From NCBI RefSeq assembly GCF_900128945.1, contig NZ_FQUD01000007.1, positions 1 to 40,141 of the forward strand: a stretch of 40,141 nucleotides of DNA, written 5' to 3'. How positions within the stretch are numbered: position 1 is the stretch's first letter; every line of letters begins with the position of its first letter. A program made the position numbers and the translations under genes. Of the stretch, positions 8,179 through 15,358 are shown one piece after another. Source of the stretch: Chryseobacterium sp. OV279 (lineage in GTDB: Bacteria > Bacteroidota > Bacteroidia > Flavobacteriales > Weeksellaceae). The notes under the pieces are model-generated. The model saw only the letters and a list, made by a program, of their open reading frames with translations, ran no database searches and was not told the origin of the DNA.

Positions 8179-8213
8179 CTAAGATATGAAAAATATTCAC
8201 ATATATCACTTGG
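8179..8213 (-). promoter_or_regulatory. Promoter region of peptide copy 3
   Basis: On the minus strand TATCTTAG (8186-8179) resembles the -7 element, and CAAGTGATATAT lies about 20 bases upstream in place of a TTG. The same arrangement is found before copy 4. Confidence 0.45.
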
Positions 8214-8256
8214 TGAAGAAAAAATATTCTAAAATTATATTAATGACTGGAAAATA

Positions 8257-8290
8257 TAAAAAAACCGTTCAGGTTGTGAACGGTTCTTTT
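8257..8290 (-). terminator. Terminator after peptide copy 4
   Basis: Perfect 9-bp stem AACCGTTCA / TGAACGGTT with a five-base loop; on the minus strand it is followed by a seven-T run. It lies 8 bases after the copy 4 stop codon and splits the cluster into two units. The T-rich flank on the other side could make it bidirectional. Confidence 0.8.
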
Positions 8291-8297
8291 TAATTTC

Positions 8298-8462
8298 TTA
8301 TAATGGATCTATTATAGGTCTGCATTGCAATTGTGCACAGCCTATTGATATTTTTCTGCAGCCTCCGGTCATCGGATCAATGCAGTCCATTAATCCTCCG
8401 GTAATGCTTCTTAGCTGCTTTTTGTTCAGTTTTTTTCCTTTCGGTAAGTCTTGATTTTTCAT
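8298..8462 (-). CDS. Double-glycine leader Cys-rich peptide, 4-Cys type (copy 4)
   Basis: 54 residues from the ATG at 8462. The frame continues upstream, but that extension crosses the promoter and lacks counterparts, so the MKNQDL start is chosen. Leader MKNQDLPKGKKLNKKQLRSI, TGG at 21-23. Cysteines C27, C35, C42 and C47 show the exact spacing of copies 1 and 5; core motifs are CIDPMTGGCRK and SIGCAQLQCRP. A terminator follows at once. Most like copies 1 and 5 in sequence, but its promoter is most like that of copy 3, which indicates duplication with recombination of parts. Confidence 0.85.
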   Translation of the reverse strand: MKNQDLPKGKKLNKKQLRSITGGLMDCIDPMTGGCRKISIGCAQLQCRPIIDPL

Positions 8463-8491
8463 TGTTTTGATTTTTAGTGTGTTAGTTAAAA

Positions 8492-8525
8492 CTAAGGTAT
8501 GAAAAATCTGAATATATATCACTTG
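8492..8525 (-). promoter_or_regulatory. Promoter region of peptide copy 4
   Basis: Minus-strand TACCTTAG (8499-8492) with CAAGTGATATAT about 20 bases upstream. The stretch 8463-8525 matches 8149-8213 almost base for base with one indel. Confidence 0.45.
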
Positions 8526-8600
8526 ATAAGGAATATATTTTACACAGTTAAGAAAATACTGCTGATGAACGATGTGTGTTCTGCGGTACCCGTTTTTTGC

Positions 8601-8759
8601 TTAAGGAAGGTCCGGACGGCATTGAGGATCGGCGCAGCCTGTTGAAAAAATCCGGCACTGATTGGTTTTTGGATCACGGCACATCATCAATCCACCGGTA
8701 ATACTTCTCAATTCTTTCTTGTTTAATTTTTTTCCGTTTGCTAAATTTTGATTTTTCAT
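8601..8759 (-). CDS. Double-glycine leader Cys-rich peptide, 4-Cys type (copy 5)
   Basis: A 52-residue peptide found by reading the minus strand. Leader MKNQNLANGKKLNKKELRSI ends at TGG (21-23). Core has C27, C35, C42 and C47, identical in spacing to copies 1 and 4, with CRDPKTNQCRI and GCADPQCRPDLP. It is the first gene of the array in transcription order and is divergent from the AraC gene at 8892. A -7-like TACCTTGG lies at 8794-8787. No exporter, immunity gene or modifying enzyme is adjacent, so processing machinery must be elsewhere if the gene is functional. Confidence 0.8.
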   Translation of the reverse strand: MKNQNLANGKKLNKKELRSITGGLMMCRDPKTNQCRIFSTGCADPQCRPDLP

Positions 8760-8786
8760 AATAATATAGGTTGTTGTTTAGTTCAG

Positions 8787-8794
8787 CCAAGGTA
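8787..8794 (-). promoter_or_regulatory. -7-like element of peptide copy 5
   Basis: Minus-strand TACCTTGG, 28 bases before the ATG, similar to TAYCTTAG of copies 3 and 4. The CAAGTGATATAT box is not preserved here. Confidence 0.4.
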
Positions 8795-8863
8795 TAAAAA
8801 ATACTTATTGAATGGTATTTTAAAATTTCAGCTGTATTTTATTTTCATATAACGGCAACTTTG

Positions 8864-8871
8864 TATATTTG
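8864..8871 (+). promoter_or_regulatory. -7 element for AraC gene
   Basis: TATATTTG matches TAnnTTTG, 20 bases before the ATG at 8892. Confidence 0.55.
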
Positions 8872-8891
8872 AATTTTACAAATCGTTAGCT

Positions 8892-9830
8892 ATGGAAAAG
8901 ATCGCTCATGCATCCCTTGAAGACTTTTATAAAGAAATGACCGCCAAGCTGGGGAAAGACCTTGAAAGTATTTTTCCAAAAGGGCTTGGTAAAGATATCG
9001 GACACTTTAATGTATTTGATATCAGGCAGACCATAGAAAAGGTGAAAATGACTTCGGAAATGCCATATAACCGGCGTAAGTACTATAAAATCAGTTTGAT
9101 CAGAGGCCGGAACAGGGCAGAGTATGCAGATAAGATTGTTGCGATTAAGAAAAATGCATTGCTGTTCGCCACTCCAAAGGTTCCGTATCACTGGGTTCCT
9201 GAAGATCCTGATCAGTCGGGGAGTTTCTGTGTATTTACAGAAGATTTTTTCATTAAGGCACAGTCACGGTTTTCATTGGAAGAACTGCCTATCTTTCAGC
9301 CCGGAAACATCCCGTTATTTGAAATTGAAGATGAACTGGCAGATGAAATAGAAGTGCTTTTCGGGAAGATAAAAAATGAAATAGATTCAGATTATGTATT
9401 CAAATATGATCTGATCAGAAACTACGTTCTGGAACTCATTCATTACGGGCAGAAACTGCAGCCTGCGGCAAAATTATCAGCTTCCAATGATGCTTCATTA
9501 CGGGTAGTTTCATTGTTTATTGAGCTTTTGGAAAGACAGTTTCCTATTGAATCCTCAGAACAGAGGCTGCAATTGAAAACAGCGAAAGATTATGCAGACC
9601 GTCTGGCTGTACATGTGAATTATTTAAATAAAAAATTAAAAGAAAGCACCGGAAAAACCACCACTGAATTTATTGCAGACCGGATGGTTCAGGAAGCTAA
9701 AATCCTTTTAAGACAGACCAAATGGAATGTCTCTGAGATCTCCTATGCATTGGGTTTTGAAGAAATAGCCCACTTTTCCAACTTCTTCAAAAGAAAAACA
9801 TCTTTCACACCGATGGAATTTCGTTCATGA
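8892..9830 (+). CDS. AraC family transcriptional regulator
   Basis: 312 residues: an N-terminal cupin-like sensing half (about 1-190) and a C-terminal AraC double helix-turn-helix (about 205-310), recognised by HVNYLNKKLKESTGKTTTEF, AKILLRQTKWNVSEISYALGF and HFSNFFKRKTSFTPMEFR. It is a cytoplasmic DNA-binding regulator with unknown effector. The next gene in the same direction, an SDR oxidoreductase 98 bases downstream, is the likeliest target by analogy with many such pairs. It is also divergent from the peptide array; a role there cannot be excluded. Confidence 0.92.
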   Translation: MEKIAHASLEDFYKEMTAKLGKDLESIFPKGLGKDIGHFNVFDIRQTIEKVKMTSEMPYNRRKYYKISLIRGRNRAEYADKIVAIKKNALLFATPKVPYHWVPEDPDQSGSFCVFTEDFFIKAQSRFSLEELPIFQPGNIPLFEIEDELADEIEVLFGKIKNEIDSDYVFKYDLIRNYVLELIHYGQKLQPAAKLSASNDASLRVVSLFIELLERQFPIESSEQRLQLKTAKDYADRLAVHVNYLNKKLKESTGKTTTEFIADRMVQEAKILLRQTKWNVSEISYALGFEEIAHFSNFFKRKTSFTPMEFRS

Positions 9831-9887
9831 TTTGAATTTTGCAAATTTCAGATTGATTCGGGCAACCGTATCCTCTGCAAAATTGCC

Positions 9888-9895
9888 CAACTTTG
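9888..9895 (+). promoter_or_regulatory. Possible promoter of SDR gene
   Basis: CAACTTTG differs from TAnnTTTG at the first base and lies 33 bases before the ATG. Confidence 0.35.
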
Positions 9896-9928
9896 TACCA
9901 TTAAATAGTAAAACAAATCATATAAAAG

Positions 9929-10693
9929 ATGAATACAAAAACAAAAATTGCATTAATCACTGGAGGAAGCCGCGGATTGGGTAAAAATGCAGCCCTAAAA
10001 ATTGCTCAGAAAGGACTAGACGTTATTATTACGTATAAAAACAGTAAAGAAGAGGCGGATGCTGTTGTAAACGAAATCAAAGCTTTGGGTCAAAAAGCCA
10101 TCGCTTATCAGCTGGACACGAGAGATGTGAAAAGCTTTGATGCATTTGTCAAAAACATCACCGATCACCTGGAAACAGAAACGGGAAACTCAAACATCGA
10201 TTTCCTGATCAACAATGCGGGAACGGCTTTATACGCTCCAATCACAGAAACTACGGAAGAGCAGCTTGATGATATCGTTAATGTACACTTTAAAGGGGTT
10301 TTCTTTCTGACACAGAAAATGCTTCCTTTCATCAATGATGGCGGTGGAATTGTAAATATTTCATCAGGACTGGCAAGATTTGCTCTTCCGGGATCATCCG
10401 TTTACGGTGCTATGAAAGCGGGTGTTGAGATGCTGACCAAATACATGGCCAAAGAATTAGGCTCGCGTAAAATCAAAGCCAATGTGATTGCGCCGGGAGC
10501 CATTGAAACTGATTTCGGAGGCGGAAGAACCAGAGACGATCAGAATGTAAACTCAATGATTTCCAATATTACTGCTTTAGGCAGAGCCGGACTTCCGGAT
10601 GATATCGGCGGGGTAGTTGCTTTTCTTTGTACTGAAGATGCTGGCTGGATTACCGGACAGAGAATCGAAGCTTCAGGAGGAATGTTTTTATAG
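9929..10693 (+). CDS. SDR family oxidoreductase
   Basis: 254 residues with all classical short-chain dehydrogenase features: cofactor motif TGGSRGLG (11-18), NNAG (95-98), catalytic S146, Y159 and K163, and the post-active-site NVIAPGAIETDF. It should be an NAD(P)H-dependent cytoplasmic reductase; substrate cannot be told from sequence. C-terminal FLCTEDAGWITGQRIEASGGMFL is typical of the FabG-like group. The AraC gene just upstream suggests inducible expression. The gene ends with a strong terminator at 10721. Confidence 0.92.
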   Translation: MNTKTKIALITGGSRGLGKNAALKIAQKGLDVIITYKNSKEEADAVVNEIKALGQKAIAYQLDTRDVKSFDAFVKNITDHLETETGNSNIDFLINNAGTALYAPITETTEEQLDDIVNVHFKGVFFLTQKMLPFINDGGGIVNISSGLARFALPGSSVYGAMKAGVEMLTKYMAKELGSRKIKANVIAPGAIETDFGGGRTRDDQNVNSMISNITALGRAGLPDDIGGVVAFLCTEDAGWITGQRIEASGGMFL

Positions 10694-10720
10694 AAGACCT
10701 ATTCAAATAAAATCAAAAGG

Positions 10721-10756
10721 TATAACCAGTTCTGAAAAGGGCTGGTTATATTTTTT
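10721..10756 (+). terminator. Rho-independent terminator after SDR gene
   Basis: Stem TATAACCAG / CTGGTTATA, 12-base loop, then six T. Confidence 0.85.
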
Positions 10757-10799
10757 ATTACTGAGAGAACGGATAAAGAAGTTTTTTAACAAATTTACC

Positions 10800-10807
10800 T
10801 ACCTTTA
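10800..10807 (+). promoter_or_regulatory. -7 element for cardiolipin synthase gene
   Basis: TACCTTTA matches TAnnTTTG except the last base and lies 24 bases before the ATG. Confidence 0.45.
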
Positions 10808-10831
10808 ATATCAATAATAAACTTCACTGCT

Positions 10832-12295
10832 ATGATTAAAGAATTTTTTGACCAGTTTCCCTATATTCTTGTAGGGCTCGAAGTTCTTTATCTCGTCGGG
10901 ATTATTTTTCTGGCGGGGAAAATTATCATGGATACCAAAAATACAAGTAAAACCCTGGCTTATCTCATGCTGATCATCTTTCTTCCGGTGTTGGGAATTA
11001 TTATCTACTTTGTCTTTGGGGTGAATTACCGGAAAAATAAGTTTTATACTTTTAAAATAGAGCGGAACGAGCAGGTTTATCAGGTTGTAAGTACGTATAT
11101 CAGAGAAACACACCATAAAACGCTGGAAAATCATAGGGAAGATATAGACCAGTTTCTCACGACTGTTAATTTTCTGTATAATGCCGGGCATTCTCCTTTG
11201 TCACAGGGAAATTATGCAGAAGTGCTGATTAACGGTGAAGGTAAATTTGAAAAGGTTTTTGAGGTTCTTGAAAAAGCGGTTCATCACATTCATCTGGAAT
11301 ACTATATTTATGATAATGACAATATCGGGAACAGACTTGCGGATTTGCTGATCCGAAAGGCAGGAGAAGGCGTGATTGTCCGTTTTTTGTATGATGATAT
11401 GGGCAGTGGAAAAATAGGAAAAAAGCTTCTGAAAAGGTTGAAAGAAGGTGGAGTACAGGTGTCTCCCGTTAATAAAATCACATTCAGACTTCTCGCGAAC
11501 CGGGTCAATTACAGAGATCACCGAAAGATCATTATTGTAGATGGGGCGGAAGTTTTTACAGGCGGAATCAATGTTTCGGATAAATATATTAATCCTAATC
11601 CCAAGCAATATTGGAGGGATGTTCATTTGTACATGAAAGGAGATGCGGCTTTTTATTTTCAGTTTTTGTTTTTCAGCAACTGGATTTTTGCCACGGAAAA
11701 AATTCCTGAGATTTCCCAACTCTATTTTACAAAAAACGAAGGTCAAGGAACTTCATTAATTCAGACGGCTGCCAGCGGACCGGATACCAAACCTTCCATT
11801 ATGCTGAGTACAACTTCAGCCGTACTTTCTGCGAAAAAACGGATCTATATCGTTACACCTTACTTTATTCCGGTTGAAACGGTATTAAATGCCATTAAAC
11901 AGGCCGCACTTTCCGGGGTTGATGTAAGACTGATGGTTCCCAAATCAGGTGATTCCGTCATCGTAAACGCAGCAGCCTATTCTTATTATGAAGAACTTTT
12001 AGAGAATGATGTTAGGATTTTCTTTTACAAAAAAGGCTTTATTCATGCGAAAACAATGCTCATAGATGATCAGTTTTCTTCAGTAGGTACCGCGAATATG
12101 GACGTGCGAAGCCAGGAACTGAATTTCGAGGTGAATGCATTGGTTTTTGATCAAAAGATCAACGGGAAACTTCAGGACATCTTTCATGAAGATATGAATG
12201 ACTGCGAAGAAATCTCCCTTGAATCCTGGATAAAAAGGCCAAAATCCAAAGTGTTCTTTGAGCATCTGGCCAGACTACTTTCTCCGCTGATATAA
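10832..12295 (+). CDS. cls: Cardiolipin synthase (phospholipase D type)
   Basis: 487 residues, close to the length of E. coli ClsA. Two N-terminal transmembrane segments (about 9-30 and 40-62) anchor it in the inner membrane. Two PLD HKD motifs follow: H230-K232-D237 in DHRKIIIVDG and H405-K407-D412 in FIHAKTMLIDD. The enzyme joins two phosphatidylglycerol molecules, or PG with another phospholipid, to give cardiolipin. The stop codon lies only two bases from the stop of the convergent aminotransferase gene. Confidence 0.95.
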   Translation: MIKEFFDQFPYILVGLEVLYLVGIIFLAGKIIMDTKNTSKTLAYLMLIIFLPVLGIIIYFVFGVNYRKNKFYTFKIERNEQVYQVVSTYIRETHHKTLENHREDIDQFLTTVNFLYNAGHSPLSQGNYAEVLINGEGKFEKVFEVLEKAVHHIHLEYYIYDNDNIGNRLADLLIRKAGEGVIVRFLYDDMGSGKIGKKLLKRLKEGGVQVSPVNKITFRLLANRVNYRDHRKIIIVDGAEVFTGGINVSDKYINPNPKQYWRDVHLYMKGDAAFYFQFLFFSNWIFATEKIPEISQLYFTKNEGQGTSLIQTAASGPDTKPSIMLSTTSAVLSAKKRIYIVTPYFIPVETVLNAIKQAALSGVDVRLMVPKSGDSVIVNAAAYSYYEELLENDVRIFFYKKGFIHAKTMLIDDQFSSVGTANMDVRSQELNFEVNALVFDQKINGKLQDIFHEDMNDCEEISLESWIKRPKSKVFFEHLARLLSPLI

Positions 12296-12297
12296 TT

Positions 12298-13446
12298 TTA
12301 AAGCCTGGAAAGGTTTTCTATTGCTCTTTCCAGCGTTTCCTGTTTTTTCGCGAAACATAATCTGATGACGTGATCATTTCTTTTGTTTTTATAAAATGAT
12401 GAGAAAGGAACACTGGCTACTTTATGATTGATTGTCAATTCAGAAGCGAAATCAAAATCATTTTTATCGGAAATTTTATCGTAGGTAAGTGCCTGGAAAT
12501 AGGTTCCCTCACAGTCCAACAGCCCGAAAGAAGTCCCCGCAAGTCCCTGTCTCAGAAAATCTCTCTTTTCCTGGAAGAATGAATTTAAGTGATTGTAATG
12601 ATCGTCATTTTTCATGTACTCTGCCAATGCAAGCTGGATCGGCGTATTTACACAGAAAACATTGAACTGATGCACCTTTCTGAACTCGTCGGTAAGGTTT
12701 TTAGGCGCTGCACAATATCCGGTTTTCCAGCCTGTAACATGGAATAGTTTCCCAAAAGATGCGACAAGAAGGCTTCTTTCTTTAAGTTCAGGATACTTAC
12801 AGATGCTTAAATGCTGCTTTCCGTCAAATACAATATTTTCATACACCTCGTCACTCAGAATAAGGATGGGAGTATCTTTTACGATGGCAACGAGTTCCTG
12901 CAGGTCGCTTTCCTTTAAGATCTTTTCGGAAGGGTTATTCGGATTGTTGAGAATGATCATTTTCGTTTTATCGCTCACGAGACCTTTTACCGTATTCCAG
13001 TCGATCTCATAATCCGGAGCTTTCATTTCAAAACGTTTTACAATACCTCCGAAAAGTTCTACAGTAGGCTCATAACAGTCATAAGCCGGCTCAAAAATAA
13101 TGACTTCATCATCCTTTTTTACAAACGTGGCAATTGCTGTGAAAATAGCCTGTGTACCTCCTGCGGTAACCGTTATTTCAGAATCCGGGTGATAAATCGC
13201 TTGATGACTGTTCTCAATTTTTCTGGCGATTTCTTCCTTTAACGGCATCATTCCACCCAGCGGAGCATATTGGTTGAAACCCTTTTTAATGAAATGGTCT
13301 ACATGGTCCAGCAGTTCAGCATCCGGCATGAAATCCGGAAATCCCTGAGAAAGGTTGATGGCCTCATTTTCGTTGGCGAGCTGTGTCATCTGGCTGAAAA
13401 TGGTAGTTCCTACATTAGAAAGCTTAGATAAAGGAAGTTGTATCAT
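12298..13446 (-). CDS. PLP-dependent aminotransferase, methionine/kynurenine type (YbdL-like)
   Basis: 382 residues from the ATG at 13446; the frame reaches a TTG three codons earlier, but MIQLPLSKLSNVGTTIFSQM is the normal family N terminus. It is a fold-type I aminotransferase: NLSQGFPDF near the start, TAGGTQAIF, NNPNNP (167-172), D199 in SDEVYE for the PLP pyridine nitrogen, and the Schiff-base lysine K233 in SFGKLFHVTGWK. Relatives act on methionine, glutamine or kynurenine with 2-oxo acids; the methionine salvage role is the most likely, not proven. Probably monocistronic. Confidence 0.88.
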   Translation of the reverse strand: MIQLPLSKLSNVGTTIFSQMTQLANENEAINLSQGFPDFMPDAELLDHVDHFIKKGFNQYAPLGGMMPLKEEIARKIENSHQAIYHPDSEITVTAGGTQAIFTAIATFVKKDDEVIIFEPAYDCYEPTVELFGGIVKRFEMKAPDYEIDWNTVKGLVSDKTKMIILNNPNNPSEKILKESDLQELVAIVKDTPILILSDEVYENIVFDGKQHLSICKYPELKERSLLVASFGKLFHVTGWKTGYCAAPKNLTDEFRKVHQFNVFCVNTPIQLALAEYMKNDDHYNHLNSFFQEKRDFLRQGLAGTSFGLLDCEGTYFQALTYDKISDKNDFDFASELTINHKVASVPFSSFYKNKRNDHVIRLCFAKKQETLERAIENLSRL

Positions 13447-13506
13447 GAAGATCAATTTTGTTGATCCGAATTTAATTTATTTTTTGCAACCATGAAACAG
13501 AAGAAC

Positions 13507-13536
13507 GCAAAAAAGGCCGCTTCTTTCGAAACAGCC
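13507..13536 (-). terminator. Rho-independent terminator after unknown lipoprotein gene
   Basis: On the minus strand GGCTGTTTC - GAAA - GAAGCGGCC pairs over nine positions (two wobbles) with a GAAA tetraloop, followed by six T. Confidence 0.8.
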
Positions 13537-13557
13537 AGTTATTTATTTTGCTTTATT

Positions 13558-14367
13558 TTAAAACAGGATCATAGATTCCACTCTGTTGTTGACATAGCCA
13601 AGGATTCCCCAGAACATCACGGTAGAGCCTCCCCATCCGGAAAGAGAAACTAAATGTTTTCTGAAAAACTTTTTGTCATACAGGTGTTCCACCATATAAA
13701 TGTGCTGTCTTTTATAACATCCGATTTTATTATTCCAGTTGTCAAAAAACCAGAAGCCCAGCGTTGGGGTAAATGGAGACATGACATATTTGTTGGAACC
13801 ATAGGGGATAATGTCATCATAAACCCTCAGCCATCCCGGACTGAATGCTCCGAAAAAAGTCTGATACTGCTGCTTTTCAAATGCATAATAGCTGTCAGGC
13901 AGTTGTTCTCCGGCTTCAGCCATTTGAACTAAACCGTTCACTTCTGCGTATTTCTGTATGGATTCATTAAATGCTTTTGTTTCACGGAATTTCAGACCGT
14001 TCTGTTCGCCATACTGGAGGTACTTTTCTTCTGAAGAAAAAGTCCTTACCGTAATAAGTGCAGACTGATTGATTGGGTTTTTCACCAGAGAAGCTACAGG
14101 ATATTTATTTTCCAAATCAGCGATGGGGTCAACCTGCTGTCCGTCAGAGAAATATTCGACTCTTATTTTATCAATGTCAATGCCGTCCTGGGCAAATTCT
14201 TCCCTGACTCCCGGTGGTGGAGGTGGCAGGTTAGACAAATCTGTTTTGCTAAAAGTTGTTGGCGCAACGCCTGTAGATTCTTCAAGTTGTTCGTTGTTGT
14301 CGCGGCATCCTGATAAAAAGAAAAGTCCGGCTGACAATCCTAAGATAGCCATGTTTTTGAGTTTCAT
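13558..14367 (-). CDS. Unknown lipoprotein
   Basis: I do not recognise this 269-residue protein. It has a lipoprotein signal (MKLKNMAILGLSAGLFFLSGC, cut before C21), then a short acidic region, a proline stretch SNLPPPPPGVREEF (about 45-58) and a domain rich in aromatic residues (YYAFEKQQYQTFFGAF, GFWFFDNWNNK). The last 40 residues contain a hydrophobic, Gly/Trp-rich segment. It is probably exposed on the outer or inner membrane. Three exact TAAGTGT repeats with a 21-base period lie upstream (14498-14546), so expression may be controlled by a specific regulator. A good terminator follows it. Confidence 0.85.
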   Translation of the reverse strand: MKLKNMAILGLSAGLFFLSGCRDNNEQLEESTGVAPTTFSKTDLSNLPPPPPGVREEFAQDGIDIDKIRVEYFSDGQQVDPIADLENKYPVASLVKNPINQSALITVRTFSSEEKYLQYGEQNGLKFRETKAFNESIQKYAEVNGLVQMAEAGEQLPDSYYAFEKQQYQTFFGAFSPGWLRVYDDIIPYGSNKYVMSPFTPTLGFWFFDNWNNKIGCYKRQHIYMVEHLYDKKFFRKHLVSLSGWGGSTVMFWGILGYVNNRVESMILF

Positions 14368-14497
14368 ATTAGTAAAGTTTTTATGGTTGGTCGTTTTTTT
14401 TGGAAGATGAGAAAGCCCGGAAGCTTTTGGACATCATTCCGTATTTTAGTTTTGAATAAAATTAACAGCTTTTAAAACTCCCTGTTGTGTGAATTGG

Positions 14498-14546
14498 TAA
14501 GTGTAGATATTTTTCTAATAAGTGTGCCTGATTAACAGATAAGTGT
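14498..14546. repeat. Three phased TAAGTGT direct repeats (possible operator)
   Basis: Exact TAAGTGT at 14498-14504, 14519-14525 and 14540-14546, each 21 bases apart, or two helical turns. This places all copies on one DNA face. A 21-base period is typical of direct-repeat sites bound by dimeric LytTR regulators, two of which are encoded nearby; that link is inference. Confidence 0.6.
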
Positions 14547-14634
14547 AATTTTTGAATATCGATGAAATAAATAATCCGCGATATATTTTAACTTAAAACT
14601 GAGATTGCTCACATCCTTTATGCTTCAAGGCTCT

Positions 14635-14642
14635 TACATTTG
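14635..14642 (+). promoter_or_regulatory. -7 element for DUF2867 gene
   Basis: TACATTTG matches TAnnTTTG and lies 36 bases before the ATG at 14679. The nearest TTG (14605-14607) is spaced too far (27 bases). Confidence 0.5.
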
Positions 14643-14678
14643 TGATAAAGAAAACTAAATCATCATAAAATCAAGACC

Positions 14679-15245
14679 ATGAACATTAAAAAGACCGGGT
14701 TACCCGACAAATCTGTTCTATCCGGAGAAAAAATTTTTTTTGACTACACAGACAGTTTCAGTGGAGAAGTACTGAATGGAGAACGAAGCATCAGTACAGC
14801 GGAGATTGGCAAGGCATTTTTTACCAGTACTCCTCAATGGGGGAAGAAAATGTTTGCTTTGAGGAACCGTATGGTCAAAATATTCGGACTGAAAACCGGA
14901 AAAGAGCGAAATGAATCTTTAAAACCGGAGTATCTTCAGCTTGAAGTAGGAGAGCAGGTCGGAATTTTCACGGTCTTCGGTAAGACAGATCATGAAATTA
15001 TTCTGGGTGAGAATGATAAACACCTTGATTTCAGAGTTTCTCTTCTTTATGATAAAGCAAAACACAGCACTGAAGCGAATTCTTTAACGATTTCAACCAC
15101 CGTAAAATACCACAACTGGATGGGAAAACTGTATTTCCTGCCTGTATGTCCTTTTCACCAGCTGATCGTTCCGGTCATGCTGAAAAAGATGATTGCAAAG
15201 CTGGAAAGCAGTACCTATGATTCTGAGATATTGACATCTGATTAA
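14679..15245 (+). CDS. DUF2867 family protein
   Basis: 188 residues resembling the DUF2867 family, with the pattern FFDYTDSFSGEV, then AFFTSTPQWGKKMFALRNRMVKIFGLK, LDFRVSLLYD, and a C-terminal FLPVCPFHQLIVPVMLKKM. No signal peptide. Function of the family is unknown; in other bacteria the domain also occurs fused to NAD-dependent epimerases. The gene stands alone, ending near a hairpin shared with the convergent T9SS gene. Confidence 0.78.
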   Translation: MNIKKTGLPDKSVLSGEKIFFDYTDSFSGEVLNGERSISTAEIGKAFFTSTPQWGKKMFALRNRMVKIFGLKTGKERNESLKPEYLQLEVGEQVGIFTVFGKTDHEIILGENDKHLDFRVSLLYDKAKHSTEANSLTISTTVKYHNWMGKLYFLPVCPFHQLIVPVMLKKMIAKLESSTYDSEILTSD

Positions 15246-15310
15246 TTTCAGGGAAATGTAACTGTAGGTTTAATAATCGTAGATTAATTTAAAATACAGG
15301 AACCGATAAA

Positions 15311-15339
15311 GAAAGACCACCCGATTTAGATGGCCTTTC
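15311..15339. terminator. Bidirectional terminator between convergent genes
   Basis: On the minus strand GAAAGGCCA / TGGTCTTTC pairs over nine positions with one G-T; on the plus strand there is one mismatch. T-rich bases follow on both sides. Confidence 0.6.
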
Positions 15340-15358
15340 AATTTTAATTTGAGATAAT

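Larger units (their letters stand above)
14368..14678. other. Divergent intergenic region
   Basis: A 311-base gap between the unknown lipoprotein (minus) and the DUF2867 gene (plus). It holds three phased TAAGTGT copies and the promoter at 14635; no small ORF convinces me. Confidence 0.7.

Noticed and set aside
8463..8522. Twenty-residue N-terminal extension of peptide copy 4
   Set aside because: The extension reads through the promoter duplicated in front of copy 3, and all paralogues start at the MKN/MKS codon.
7387..8825. Mobile element carrying the peptide array
   Set aside because: No transposase, integrase, terminal repeats or target duplication is seen around the array, and composition equals its flanks.
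11201..11746. A 181-codon minus-strand frame within cls
   Set aside because: It overlaps the HKD-containing cardiolipin synthase, whose catalytic residues decide the coding strand.
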